DNA from: Ambrosia x helenae
Lineage: Eukaryota > Streptophyta > Magnoliopsida > Asterales > Asteraceae
Assembly (NCBI GenBank): GCA_030844895.1
Contig: CM061224.1
Span: forward strand, 1,488,001-1,552,000
Length of the DNA: 64,000 nucleotides
Reading direction: 5' to 3'
This document shows positions 1-11,648 of the stretch, piece after piece; position 1 is the first letter of the stretch, and each line of letters opens with the position of its first letter. The notes beneath the pieces were generated by a model. That model was not told the origin of the DNA, made no database searches, and saw nothing but the letters and a program-made list of their open reading frames with translations. Made by a program: the position numbers and the translations under genes.

Positions 1-887
1 GAATAAAATCAATTTGGCTCGGCTCCGCTCGAGAGAAATTTTAAAACATCTTTTTTCAAAGGTATTTTATTTTTAAATAAATTACTATAACGTGTATATG
101 TGTATGGCATATATGTATATATATGCACACATGCATATATAGTGAGAAAGTAAGATAGAGATGTAACAATGGATTTGAGTATATGAGTTGGGGGGTGACG
201 TCTGGGAACTAGACAAGACAAAGGAAAGGGTTGGATTTTGGGTATGGGGATTCATTATCCACTCGCTCCAGTATTTGTGTGTGTTCTACACGCGCTTACT
301 TGCAGCTTTTTTTACTAAAGTACAATCCTTTTAATGCAATGTGGTACAATAATAATTTAATGCGTGTATAACTTATTTTCATTTTTTTATTTCCTTAAGC
401 TTCCATGCAACCATAAATTTAAACTTAATTTTTTTCCTATTTTTTATATTAAAATTTGAATGCCATTTAATATTGTATATTAGCTAAGAAACTAATTTTA
501 TTATCGAGTCTGATAATATTAGTTAAGGAAAATTATAAATTGCTGTTTGACTAAAATCGGTGACCTTTTAGATATCTAATAATTATCATTAACATACGGA
601 ATTAATTCGTCTTAAGATTTTGTCCAAAAGTATTTTATAGTACTTACCTTGATGAAATGGGTAGGTTGGGTTAGGTTGGTTGTTGAGTCAAGATGGGTTT
701 GGTTAGGATAGGTTTGGGTCAAGATGAGTTGATTTAAAAAATGGGTTAGGATGGATTTGGATTATTATAGTTCGGATCAAGATGGTTAAAAGAATTAAAA
801 AAATAATAAAAAATATAAAAATAATAAGAAATTAAAAAAAGTTAAAAAAATTTTAAAAAAAAAACTTTTTAAAAATTAAAAATAATA
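1..887. other. AT-rich stretch without a gene
   Basis: I see no coding region here. The DNA is AT-rich, with a purine/pyrimidine-biased patch at about 655-790 built from GGGTTAGG- and GGGTCAAGATG-like words and A-rich runs at 790-880. It probably belongs to degraded transposon sequence left of the retroelement whose 3' part follows. Confidence 0.4.
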
Positions 888-1040
888 ACGACCCGAACCG
901 TTTTAGCTCGAAAGGGCCAGTTAACGACCTGGACCATTTCGACTCGACCGGACCCATTAACGACCTGTACTGTTTTGACTTGAATGAGCCCATTAATGAC
1001 CTAGACCGTTTCGACCCGGTCGACCCGTTATCCACCCGGA
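888..1040. repeat. Minisatellite, about four 35-36 bp units
   Basis: Four successive units of 36, 36, 36 and 35 bp begin with ACGACC or ATGACC and end with a GTTA/ATTA motif; a partial fifth follows. Because 36 is a multiple of three, the minus strand reads as a 12-residue peptide repeat with R-S-L-M/T-G as its core. No sign of a real gene surrounds it, so the open frame is probably a by-product of unit length. Confidence 0.7.
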
Positions 1041-1059
1041 CCGTCTTCCAATACAAGAA

Positions 1060-2889
1060 ATTGATTGTTTAAACCTTGATGAAGACATGGTCTTTCTTGA
1101 AGAATTAGTGAGTTTGGTACCCACTATTAGGAAGGTTGGCTTGCGAGATTTTTGGCAAGTTATATTTAAGTGGATCCACAACAATTATAAATTGTACATG
1201 TTGATACTAGTGAAGCATCTTTGGATATGGCATGTAAACTACCGAGCATACATTGGGAACTCCATGTATGTAAATGCGCGCTTAGACTACCTTGAAAGAC
1301 AAAGCAGACATAGTCTGGCTAAAGACCCATAAATTTAGCGCTTCTAGGAGGCAACCCATTGATCATGTCCGTGTACTCTTTATTTTCTTATTTTAATTGC
1401 TTAGGCATGATCGTTATATTTTTGTTTGAGTGTTTTATTTTGTGTGGTGTGTTTTTATTTATTTTATGAGTGTTTGTTCATTTAGACCAGGGTGAATTTT
1501 TGGAAATGGTTTATCACATTCCCTTGCACACTTTGAAAGCTTTCCCTACACATTGAGGACAATGTGGACTCTAAATGTGGGGAGAGGAGAAAAAATTAAG
1601 CATATTGAAATCCATCCATTTAAAAACTACAAATTGAGGACAATGTTGGATCTAAGTGTGGGGATGGGGAAGAAAATTTGAAAATTTTTCAAAAAATGTC
1701 CTCGTTTAAGCATTCTAAAAATGCAAGTAACTAAGTCAACACGGGATGGTATGAACTATTTTGGTCTTTTGTCATGGTCAGGTTCTGAAAAAATCGCATG
1801 ATAACTTTCAACTAGTTTTGGTAAAAAGAATTCGGGTGGTTATTTGGGAGTAGTTTGCTTCAAAGGTTGATTTGCTACACACATGTCACATACATACCTA
1901 TCTTTCCATGTGAGATATTGAGCCACCACAACATGTTATGCTCTATAAAATTCTATTTATTTTTGCATCTTGTATTCTTTTGAATTGAGTGTGCCATTAT
2001 ATTTGTATACGGTAGAACTGGCACCTTTAATACGTTTACCGCCCTAGACCAATTGTGAACATAAGAACGATTAAGTCATTAGGATAAACCTTTTTATTTT
2101 TAAAGTATTTTTATGTTCCCTTACCAGTTACAATATCCCTTAGTTAACCAATCTTGAGCCTTAACATTTTCACTTGACCACCAAATTTAACCCAGCCTTT
2201 TTAATTTTAAACCTGAGTGATGAAAATTCGATTTTAGGATATTTCTTTGTATTGTAAATATTTAGCAATGTTCCCGTTAAAAAAATTATGCAAAAGCATT
2301 GAAAAAGAGCGAAGTTTATTAAAAAAACACAAAAAAAGATGCTCTAGTTAGTCGTTGAATAAAAATGCGCATCATTGCCTTATAGTTGAACTACTTTGTT
2401 TGTTTGATGTAATAAAAGTTGAATTTTCATGACCTTAGCCACTTTAAATATCCCATCCATACCCTTCGCCCAGACACATTACAACCTTTTAAAGACCTTT
2501 TGACTTGTGTTCATTTTTGTGTAATTTGGTGAAGTGCGATTAAGTTGCAAGTATATACTAGCATGCATTATAATCGGTTTTGAGTGTATCACATATATAT
2601 ACTAGTGCATCAATGCTAGTTAATTAAACCGAGTGGAGAGAACATTATAAGGGATGTGTGTGTGGTTTGTTGCTTTAGAAAGTAGGCTAATCTTGGGTAA
2701 CCACTTGAGTTTTAAAAGAATGATTCATTGAAAGTTGGGTAGTCTTGATTATAGAAAACATAGGAACCGGGTATAACCTTAGACCTTAACTCTTCCATGT
2801 ATTAGGACAGTGAGTGCATGTTGTGTTTGGCAAATGTGAAAGTGTATAATAAGTTTGCTCAAGGACAAGCAAAAAGATAAGTGTGGGGA
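1060..2889 (+). mobile_element. 3' internal region of a plus-strand Ty3/gypsy (Athila/Tat-like) element
   Basis: This stretch leads directly into the LTR at 2890. It carries words typical of the 3' internal part of non-chromovirus plant gypsy elements: GCGCTTCTAGGAGGCAACCC at about 1338-1357, and TTGAGGACAATGT followed by AAGTGTGGGG near 1633-1665. A purine-rich tract (AAGTGTGGGGA, about 2879-2889) sits directly before the LTR and fits a polypurine tract. A short open frame at 1087-1332 may be the decayed end of an element ORF. The 5' part of the element lies outside the window. Confidence 0.65.
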
Positions 2890-4057
2890 TGTGATACGTG
2901 GTTGAAAGTCAAATATTTTCCGTATTTAAGATTGCATTTTTATGTGATTTTATGGTTTTGGATGCACTACTCTGATATAGTTTGCATTTTGCAGGTCTAA
3001 CGGAGTTTAAGGTGCATTTCGGGAGCTAAACAAAGCTTTGGATTCGAAGTAGGATGATTCGGGAAAGAGAAACGAAGAAAAAAATGGAAAAATCGGTGAA
3101 GGCCCGTCGTCAACGGGCGCTATTATTCAAGTCAAAGAAATCATTTTTTAGGGGATTATGTGGACTTTGGCCAAGACTTTGACTAAACTAAATGGTCATT
3201 AAGAGGAGTTTGACTTGGGATTTGACCATAATTCAAAATGGAGACTATATAATCAAGTCTTGGGAGTAATCTCTTATCATCCCTCATACTTAATCTCTAC
3301 ACCAAAAATCCAATTCCATACACAATATCATAACATTCCATCACCATTGAAGCATCTATCACCATGAGCGACTAATCATCATTGGAATCACCTGATGTAG
3401 ACTTGTAGTCTAGGTTCTTGAACATTTTGGGTATTTTCTTATTTCTTTGTAATTGTGATTTGAACTAACTTGTTAATTGCGTTAATCTTGTTTTGAATTC
3501 TCTTTGATAATTGTTTCTCGCACCAATTACTAGGGAAATGAAATCAGTTAATTATGCTTTAACATGTTATTAGGGTTTGTATGTTATAGAGTAATGAAGT
3601 GTAGGTTAGTCCATCTTTGGTGTTGATGAAACTTGACACCTAAGCCTATTGGAACAATTAACATGTTAATCCTTATTGCAATTATTTGATTAATCCCAAC
3701 TTGTGATAGAACTCTAGGTTGTTTGTTGAACCCGGTGTGATCTCCATTTTTATTATTATTGTTTACAATAAATCATTTATAACCAAGCCCTTTTTAGTAT
3801 CAATCAAGTTATTGTTTGTCACATTGTCAATCATAATCTTGAATCACTTGTTGGTTCACAAACTTTCAAATCAAAATCTTAAATGATCAAAAACTATAAA
3901 CTTCATAATTTTTTTGTATACTTATTTTGTAAATAGCTTAGACAAACAAACAACTAGTGTGAAGCTAACCACATGCTCCTCGTGGATTCGATACCCTACT
4001 TATCCTAGCTACCTACGTTATTTAGGTTTTGCATGACCTTGGATGACAAGGTCATCA
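2890..4057 (+). mobile_element. 3' LTR of the plus-strand gypsy element
   Basis: The LTR begins TGTGATACG right after the polypurine tract and ends GTCATCA. Its end region (direct words GATACCCTACTTATCCTAGC) matches, in reverse, the LTR ends near 5.7 kb and 35.7 kb. A TATA box (TATATAA) is at about 3246-3252. A short palindrome, GCCCGT-cgtc-AACGGGC, lies at about 3104, some 214 bp into the LTR. There is no primer-binding site after it, so it is a 3' or terminal LTR. The minus-strand gag of a related element abuts it at 4058. Confidence 0.75.
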
Positions 4058-4059
4058 GA

Positions 4060-5466
4060 GTTCTTACTCATTCTCTCCAAAAAAAATCCTAATCTTCTTC
4101 TCCCGGGTTAGAAAGCAAAGTACCATTGCTTATAGACTTCAAGTACTTCCTTTCTTCTTTGTTCAACCCATTCACAAAACTCTTCACCAACTCCCAAAGC
4201 TTTATTTTATGACGAGGACATTTTCGGATCATTTATTTGAAGCGATTAAATGCTTCATGCAAAATTTCACCCAATAATTGTTGGAAAGATCGAATCTCCA
4301 ACCTTGCATCATCCGTTTTGGCAATTGAGTAATATTCATCCAAAAACACTTGTTGCATATCTTGCCATGTGTAGATGCTATGAGCGAGCAAAGTTAAGAA
4401 CCACTGCTCTGCCTTGTCTTTGAGAGAAAATCAAAACAACCTCAACCTCACTTCATTTTAGGAGAAATTGTGACCCCTAATAGTGCTACAAATAGCCGAG
4501 AATTCGGATAAATGAGTATATGGCTCTTCGATTGCCATGCCATGAAAATGAGGAAGAATGTTGATGTAGTTCGGCTTGCAATCAAATGATTTTCTTCCTT
4601 GAGCCGGTGGAACAATGGGTGACTCATTTTTTGAAATAATAGGCCTAAACCGATTGTTGACACTTTACATTTAATCATGTTGATGTCTTCTTGGGCCATT
4701 AAATTCATGCTCCCTTGGTCGTCTTTACTCATGAGGTCTTTTATCCCCTCTACCCACAAAATTTTCACCTCGGTCTTGATTGTTGTTATGATTCCGGTGT
4801 CCTCTTTGATTTTGCCTCGGTTGATGGTGGTTGATCACATGCCTGTAGTGTCCTTCATTGTCACTATAATTTTGATTCCCATCCCCCATTAGAGTAGTTA
4901 TCATTTTGATAGTCTTATTCCTCTTCGTAACTATCATCACCATTACCATACCTCCAACCTTTGTCTTCTTCATTGTAATCCATATCGGAATACACTTCAT
5001 CCCCTGAATGATAAGTATGCACACTAACCCGGTCCGATGATTGATAGCCCATAACACTAAATGGGTCATCATCATTAATGTTTGCCCTCAATTTTTCAAG
5101 GTTACTAATATGATCATCATACCCGGCTTCATGGTGTCGGTTCACGGGGTCAAATGCGGGATTTCCGCGGTTTAATACAGGAGGGTTTTGGTTGACATTT
5201 TGATTGTTGAGGTTTCGGTTGGCATTTGGCTAGTGAGGTGGGTGTTATGGTGGTTGTTGATTGCGATTTTGATGTGGTGGAGTAGGTGGTCTTTGGCTTC
5301 CACCAGAACGTTTGTTTTGGTTTGGGTTTTTTATTTGGATGGTTCCAAAAGGTGAGTTTTGATTTAGAAGTGGTGATTGAAGTGTAGGTGAGTTAGAAGG
5401 AATCTGCTCCTCTAACCGTTGTTGTCGGTTTCTTCTTGCTACTCTCTCGATTTCCGGTTCAAACAC
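4060..5466 (-). pseudogene. Broken Ty3/gypsy (Athila/Tat-like) gag
   Basis: Read on the minus strand from about 5466 down, the N-terminus is rich in R, N, Q and P and starts MFEPEIERVARRNR, which resembles the start of plant Athila/Tat gag. An Asp/Tyr-rich stretch follows (4915-5145). The capsid-type core comes after that, with N-Y-I-N-I-L-P and E-E-P-Y-T-H-L-S-E-F-S-A-I-C near 4490-4600. The end (about 4060-4210) reads as the 'LVKSFVNGLNKEERKYL' type of gag tail. The parts lie in different frames with stops between them, so the gene is dead. It is cut off at 4058 by the plus-strand LTR, which probably inserted into it. Gag would normally form the particle that packages element RNA. Confidence 0.7.
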
Positions 5467-5635
5467 TAAAGGAGAAGTCCTCCCTTAATGTCTTGTACGC
5501 ATGCACTACCTATAAACTGCACAAATAACACACCTCGCGTAACACAAAAATATAGAGAGTGAAATAACCAAACAAACAATTTAATAGATTATCACACAAA
5601 TCAACTAGAAACACAAAAACACCAAGCGCACGAAC

Positions 5636-5653
5636 TCCCCGGTAACGGCGCCA
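5636..5653 (-). promoter_or_regulatory. tRNA-Asp primer-binding site of the minus-strand element
   Basis: On the plus strand the site reads TCCCCGGTAACGGCGCCA. Its complement is the primer-binding site matching the 3' end of plant tRNA-Asp, with one difference from the copy at 35690-35707. It sets the minus orientation and shows that the sequence to its right is the 5' LTR. Confidence 0.8.
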
Positions 5654-5656
5654 AAA

Positions 5657-6898
5657 TTTTATAGGATGTCGCGGTTCGGTCAAAGATAGTATTTATATGT
5701 CCTGCATTACCTCAACTAATGTAGTAGTGCTAACAAAGGGTGTCGAACCACGAAGAGTCTGTGGTTGGTGAAATAGGTTTTAGTTGATTAAAAAGATGTC
5801 ACTTTATGAAGTTGCGTCAATTATGAAGTTTGCATATTTTTGTTCATTTAAGAATTGTTTGATTGAAAGTTGTGAACCACAATGGATTCGAATTGATTGC
5901 AAGTATAAAACAAAGTAATTGATTAAGTAAATGATTGTTGTAACAATGATAATAAAGGACTCACACCCGGGTTTCAACAATTGATTACTAAGGTTCTATC
6001 AAATGGGTCAACTATAACTATTGCAAATGATGTTTGCGGGTTGGTTGTTTCATTAGGTTTGGGTATCAATAATAATCGGCATCTATGATGGACAATAATA
6101 TACTTTATAACACTAGAACATACAACCCTAGGTTTGTGTTAAAGCAAGGAATCATGTTCATGACGCTAGAAATTGGCACAAGATCAATTAACTAAAGTGA
6201 CTTCAACATAAGATTAATCGCAATTCAACACACTTTTTTGAAATTCAAAAGCAAATACAAGATAGAAAATACCCAATGTTTAGAACCCTAGAATCAATGT
6301 TTACACCCGGATATGAATACAAGCTTAGCCAAGCATGGCCATATAGATCATCATATGTTGTTGGTCTTCAATCTTCAAGAATGGATGTTATGGAATGATT
6401 AGGAATCAATAGGATGATTGGAGATGAATGTTGGTGAAAAAGATGCCTATCTCTCATTAAAGGGACTGATTTTTATTGATAAAAAAATGTAACCCCCGTC
6501 ATAACTCGTGCATTAAGGAGTTGAAATTTGAAATCACCAGGGTTTGGCATATCTTACGCCAATTTGGTGTAGGATACGTCATACCCATTTCTTCTACGCC
6601 AAAAGCTATTGCCCTACGTGACAAGTTGCACCATTTCTACGCCATTTGCGCAGGTTACGCCAAAAATGGCGTAGGATACGCCAAAAGCACCAATGTTCTT
6701 GAATTTGGCTTTCCTTGCTTGTTTCGGCTTCCACGTCTCTTCATTACTTCATTCCAAAGCTCCGTAAGCTTCCAAAATACACCTTAAATCTATCAATACC
6801 TGCAAAATAAAACCAACTCAAAGTAGTGCAAGACTCAATTTCACCTAATTTGGTGAAGTTAAACACTGTAAGCTTTGGAATTTCAACAACCCGTCACA
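5657..6898 (-). mobile_element. 5' LTR of the minus-strand gypsy element
   Basis: The LTR begins on the minus strand at about 6898 with TGTGACGGGTTG and runs down to about 5657-5667, where the terminal TG (plus-strand view) is degraded. Its U3 aligns by eye with the LTRs at 2890 and 35358, sharing GCACTACT, TTTTGCAGGT and the 'pentad' GGAGCTTTGG. Around 6590-6690 it holds palindromic GGCGTAGGATACGCC-type motifs, about 210 bp from its start, the same relative position as different palindromes in the sister LTRs. Confidence 0.7.
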
Positions 6899-7030
6899 CG
6901 TCACCCACACCATCCCAGGTCCAGTGTGGAGACCGACGTGGAGTAACCCTCATGGAATTTTCCACCAAGGCGGAGCAACTGAGCGCGGTGATGCAGCGGC
7001 TCCCAGTTGAAAATGGTAAAGGAACCATTG
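6899..7030. other. Host flank of the solo LTR, possible coding remnant
   Basis: Between the gypsy LTR and the solo LTR lies 132 bp of GC-richer sequence with an open frame (…EFSTKAEQLSAVMQRLPVENGKGT) that continues to 9336 if the solo LTR and one copy of its target duplication are removed. I do not recognise the peptide. It could be a captured exon or a transposon remnant. Confidence 0.3.
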
Positions 7031-7330
7031 TGTGACACCCGTTAAATTCACCAGCCAGGCCCGTACAATTAATTGGTTTTGTTTCACTATGTGCTTAGAC
7101 TAAGTATATTGGTGCGCGTCGATTATGCGAAATAACTTTGCTCGAATACAATGACCGTCATAAGGATCAACAAGTACAAACCAACGCATTGATTTTCACA
7201 TAATATTTTATGGAACCAAAACTATGTTTTTATTATATACGTATGTGTGTGTTATCTAACACAAGACAAAACCTACCATGTTATATACATACATGCATAT
7301 ATATGCGATATGTGTGTGATCAAAGCTTGA

Positions 7331-7333
<3 letters not shown>

Positions 7334-7362
<29 letters not shown>
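7334..7362. repeat. (AT)n microsatellite
   Basis: A run of about 14 AT units inside the solo LTR, in an otherwise AT-rich stretch. It is likely length-variable. Confidence 0.9.
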
Positions 7363-7368
<6 letters not shown>

Positions 7369-7488
7369 GTATATATATTTGTGTATGCTCATTAGAAGCC
7401 AAATGTCTTACACATGCACATCTACCCAACAATATCACAAACAAGGATTGATAGCCACCCTACACCATCCTCTTAACCATGTTTGACC

Positions 7489-7628
7489 TTCTAGAATAAT
7501 CTATGAGGTTCTAGAATAATCTACAAGGTTCTAGAATAATCTATGTTGTTCTAGAATGATCTATTGGCACATGTTGAAATAAGAAGGTTCTAGAATATTC
7601 TCAATAATTCTCTTCTTCCCTATAAATA
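7489..7628 (+). promoter_or_regulatory. Heat-shock-element array and TATA box in the solo LTR
   Basis: TTCTAGAA occurs at 7489, 7509, 7529 and 7549, exactly 20 bp apart, as part of four tandem 20-bp units. A fifth copy at 7588 extends to TTCTAGAATATTC (7588-7600), a perfect three-unit heat-shock element (alternating TTC/GAA every 5 bp). TATAAATA follows at 7621-7628. HSEs close to a TATA box are the binding sites of heat-shock factors in plant promoters, so this LTR may be heat-responsive. The motifs are seen directly; the activity is inferred. Confidence 0.72.
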
Positions 7629-9340
7629 GGAGGCCTTGGATGAACATATTCATTCACACCACAACTCCTCACAACTCACTAACACTTGAACTCCCCTCTC
7701 TTTTCCTTTGCATCCCATCGGCCGAAGCCCAAGACCCACAAGGGGTTTTGTTTCGATCAAGCCACACCACCACAGAGGAGTCCCAAGTTCTCATCTAACA
7801 TCTAGGAGCTTTATTGGAAGGAATTTAGCTTATTTTCTTTTATATTTTCGGACATATACACGTGAGGTATCACACCCGAACCATTCTCCTTTCTTTATAC
7901 ACTTTGGTTACATGTAATGGTCACCCGAAGCACACACACTCGTACACACCTATAACAAGTAATCTCTCAAGTTAAACTAACTTAGACACTCAAGTTTTGT
8001 GTTAAAAAAGCTCAATGATTAGCCTATGTATATATATATACGTACAATGGTAAATACACCTTGAGATACACACGTATGGACATAAACGATGAACACACAT
8101 ACACGTGAATGTATGCGTGCGTGTATGAGGCCAAGACCCGGCCCAAAACTTTATTTTACAACATACAATATGGTTATATTTATAAACATGTGTTAGAAAC
8201 TATAAAGACATGTGTTAATAAGCTTTAACACAATAGTTTTCTTGAAAACATATGGTGTGCGAGTATATACCAAGGCAAAACACCTAAACAAGTTGGTTTC
8301 ATACAAGATTATCCAAAAAATGTGTCCATATGCCACCCTAAGCTTGCATAAATGTGACATACATAACACTTGGTAACATTTAGTAAGACAAAGTACATGT
8401 TTTACCCAAAAACAGACTAAACATAGTCACCTAAACAACAAACGAACATTTTCTGACACATACAGTGTGTGACACACGTGGATAGTGGTACAGAAGCCTC
8501 TAGTCCATAGGTGTTACAGTCGGGTGAACAGTTGCATGATATTTAGAACAAAACATAGACTTAAGGTTGGCTCTAAATGAACTTAGGGCATCCCAGACCA
8601 GACACACCGCATCAGGATCAATTCAGTGCTAGTATCCAGACACCAAGTGAGTTTCGTGGCCCCCTTTTACTGTTTTACTGTTTTACAACTTCGGGGGAGA
8701 AACATGCTTCATACCTACATTTGTACACGACAACAATATGTGTTACACGAGTTAGACAACATTATCACAACAAAGTCCCCGGACAACCATAACCATTAAC
8801 TTAGCAATAAGTCGTGGATCATATGAATAGTACTATTTGGGTTGACACCCCCTTTCATGGTTAGTCGCGCTAACCACGACCATCATGTCAAATGATTGCA
8901 TATTATCCATGTTTTTCAATATTCCGTGATACGGTATTGGTTGGGGCGTACAAGGAAGTCGGGGTTTGGTTATGGAGCTCATGGTAACTGTATTTTGCAT
9001 GGACACAGGCAACAAACTTTGTGGAAAACTAACTGTTTTATCGAGTCATCAAAACCTACGGACTCACCAACTTTTTAGTTGACACTTTTAAGCATGTTTT
9101 TCAGGAAATCAAGTAAGGACAATAAGATTGCAAGCTTAGGAATGCATGAAGAAGTCTTCTTTTGTTATTCGATGTAGTTGTTGAACTCATTTTGCTATGG
9201 CCTGTAACTCTAATTGACATCAAGACCTTATTTGCTATGTGACAATGAATGACATTTAGTATTTCTCATGTAAACAATGTTTGTGATTACCATATGCGTC
9301 TCACCTCGCGTTTCCGCCTTAAGCGGGGTGTGACACATTG

Positions 9341-9367
9341 GTCCCCACAACGACTACTTTTTTTCAA

Positions 9368-9409
<42 letters not shown>

Positions 9410-9941
9410 TTACCCTTATATGTAAACTCATTCTATAATTTTTACCCCGCCACGGGCCGTCTACGTCATCGGCACCACTCGTTGATTTGGTCCCTTCTTA
9501 TTCCATGCCCTCAACGCTGAGGTGGGTGTAACATGTCGTTTCATGCCCTTGCAAAGCCATGACCACACCGTGTAGTATTAATATAATGTAACTTTCTACT
9601 CCCCCATGATTACCCTAATTTCTTGCTAAACGTATGCCACAAATAATTATTATTTATATATTCATGTGTTTGCACATATAACAACCACTAATTCATGATC
9701 ACCCTATTTTTTTACATAGCGCATCTCACAAATTATTGTTGTTTATATATTCATGTGTTTGCATTTCCTAAAACACGGAGGATTCAATTGTTTTGGTTGT
9801 GGTTAAAAGGGTACGTAATATTTACTAAATTCAAAATTTATTTTATAATTGTTCACCACTTACTCAGCGGTATTATTTGTTGATGTCAGAATTTTGTCTC
9901 ATTTGTGTTTGCAAATGTTTTTTCGTTTAACATGTTGAATT
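9341..9941. other. Spacer with an (AAT)n microsatellite
   Basis: There is no gene. An (AAT)n run of about 14 units lies at 9368-9409. A pair of similar AT-rich sentences (…TATTCATGTGTTTGCA…) at about 9655 and 9749 indicates a small local duplication of about 90 bp. Confidence 0.6.
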
Positions 9942-10137
9942 CAGTGGGGAAGCTTGACTCGAAACTTTGGGGGGTCGGAAATCACTAGTTTTGGGGGGTC
10001 AAAACCAATTTCGGGGGGTCAAAATCGTATATAACAAAAAATTTCTATACGAATACTATATAATCAAAACTTCTCAGCGAAAATTCGGGGAGGGGGGTCG
10101 GCCACCCCTCCCCGCTCCTAAAGGGCTCCGCCACTGG
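9942..10137. mobile_element. hAT-type MITE, copy A (TSD GTTGAATT)
   Basis: Ends CAGTGG and CCGCCACTG with the 8-bp duplication GTTGAATT at 9934-9941 and 10138-10145. The interior holds repeated GGGGGGTCG-type words and CTATACGAATACTATATAATC. The same interior is present at 40020-40217 (reversed) and 53631-53845. There is no coding capacity, so movement would need a transposase from elsewhere. Confidence 0.85.
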
Positions 10138-10145
10138 TTGAATTA

Positions 10146-11239
10146 AAAGATACAAGTTGTAAGTTCTCAAGTTGTGTTTCTTTAATGAAAAATAATATAG
10201 CTCATACCTTTGTGTTATAGGGTGAGGTTCTTATACAAATGTGATATTTCTTTAGAAGTGTGAGAAGGATAAAAAATGATGTTTACATGTGTTGTATTTG
10301 GTGTTTTTCAAACTAAAATAACCAAAAACATCATTCGTAAATCTAAAACATGATGTTTACATGTTAATTCTTAATATTTCTCACACTTCTCACGAAATAT
10401 GTCATTTCTACATGAATGTAAACCTATTTATACATAGAAGGAAAATATCTTGAAAATGTATGATGTGATAGTTAAAATCTATATACATTATATATAATTG
10501 GATCGGTCATATCCACTTACAGGACTTCTTTGGGTCCACTCGTGTATAATTGGCGGCTCCCCGTTTTTAATTTTTATGTAGAGTATGCCCCCTGATTTTA
10601 CCGAAAATGCAGTTTAAGCTCCGTTAACGATTGTGCCACACACAAAGACAATTATTTAACCGAATTACTTTAAGTGTTGTGTCAACTCGCAACGCGTAAA
10701 CACCCCGCTAGTGAAAAAAAAAACATTAAGAAAGACCCTCAAGCATTAAAAAATAAAAGTAGAAACAAAAGATCACCCATCAAACTCGTTTTTATAGTTG
10801 TATTCAAAGGGGTTGGTTTGACCAATTTGATGACTGAAGACACGCGTTGGATAATCGAGTGGGGATGATTCTGAAAACAGAGGCGCGTGACAAAACCCGA
10901 CAAGACATAATAAAAACTATAGGAAAAGAGTGTAAAAGAAAATATTTATAAGTCCGAGGTTTGTAACATAGTTGCTTCGTTAATATTAACCATTTAACCA
11001 GTTTTGGGAATGTTGGAAATTCTACTCCCCAGGCGCGTCTTTCACGCTTCTATGCACCCACTCCTTTAACTTCTTTTCCGGTATTTGTCTCTATTTTTTT
11101 GTATTTTTTAAACGGTCAACGAAACTATTGTTCGGCTATTCGAGGTCACCCGCTACCTTGCAAACGCATTCCATATGCATGTTCAGATCGTAGCGCGAGT
11201 AGCCTATGTTCGTGTGGTTTCTGAACCGGGGAAAACCCA
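10146..11239. other. Spacer without a recognisable gene
   Basis: AT-rich, with a repeated ATGATGTTTACATGT word (about 10278 and 10350). Open frames are short and lack similarity that I can recognise. Around 11120-11240 there is decayed repeat sequence. Confidence 0.45.
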
Positions 11240-11247
11240 ATCCCTAC

Positions 11248-11640
11248 CTGTGTTTTAAAAAGCGCGCTTAAGCGCGAGGCGCACTGAGGCGCCAGGATTT
11301 GCGCCTCATGTAACCCAAGGCGCACCTTGTACAAGAAGCGCAGGAAAAGCGCGATTTTTTGCCAAAAAAATCCACTGAGGCGCGCGCTTTTTGTACGGGA
11401 GGTGTTTTTATGCTTAAAATTGTTATGTATGTAGCTAAAAGGGTTGTTAAATCATGTATAAACCTTATTTGTATCTATATTTTGGGTAAATGATGCTAAA
11501 AACCTATAGCATATATAAAAAAAATTATATAATCGTCTTGCGCTTCGCGTACGAAAATCCCACCGCTTTTGCACTTTGCGCTTTGCACCTCGGTTTTGGA
11601 CCTTGTCGCTTTAGTGCGCTTCGCGCTTTTTAAAACCAAG
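11248..11640. mobile_element. TIR element, 393 bp (TSD ATCCCTAC)
   Basis: Ends are CTGTGTTTTAAAAAGCGCG and CGCGCTTTTTAAAACCAAG, inverted with two mismatches. An exact 8-bp duplication ATCCCTAC flanks it (11240-11247, 11641-11648). The interior is built of GCGC-rich words (GAGGCGC, TTTGCGCTTTGC). The 8-bp duplication suggests a hAT-superfamily non-autonomous element. A second, more degraded member is at about 40593-40904. Confidence 0.82.
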
Positions 11641-11648
11641 ATCCCTAC

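Larger units (their letters stand above)
7031..9335 (+). mobile_element. Solo LTR, 2,305 bp, with target duplication CATTG
   Basis: The element starts TGTGACACCC and ends GGGTGTGACA, perfect 10-bp inverted ends. It is flanked by an exact 5-bp duplication, CATTG, at 7026-7030 and 9336-9340, as expected for an integrase-made insertion. No internal coding region, primer site or second LTR is present, so it is a solo LTR left by LTR-LTR recombination. Length and ends fit large LTRs of plant Ty3/gypsy chromoviruses (Tekay/Del type); that family call is inference. Its promoter appears to lie at 7489-7628 (plus strand): an HSE array followed by a TATA box. Confidence 0.88.

Noticed and set aside
7481..7560. 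CRISPR-like array of 20-bp periodic repeats
   Set aside because: The units are contiguous without unique spacers, in plant DNA, and sit directly before a TATA box; heat-shock elements explain them better.
9338..9520. 60-residue Asn-repeat protein
   Set aside because: The Asn run is the translation of an (AAT)n microsatellite.
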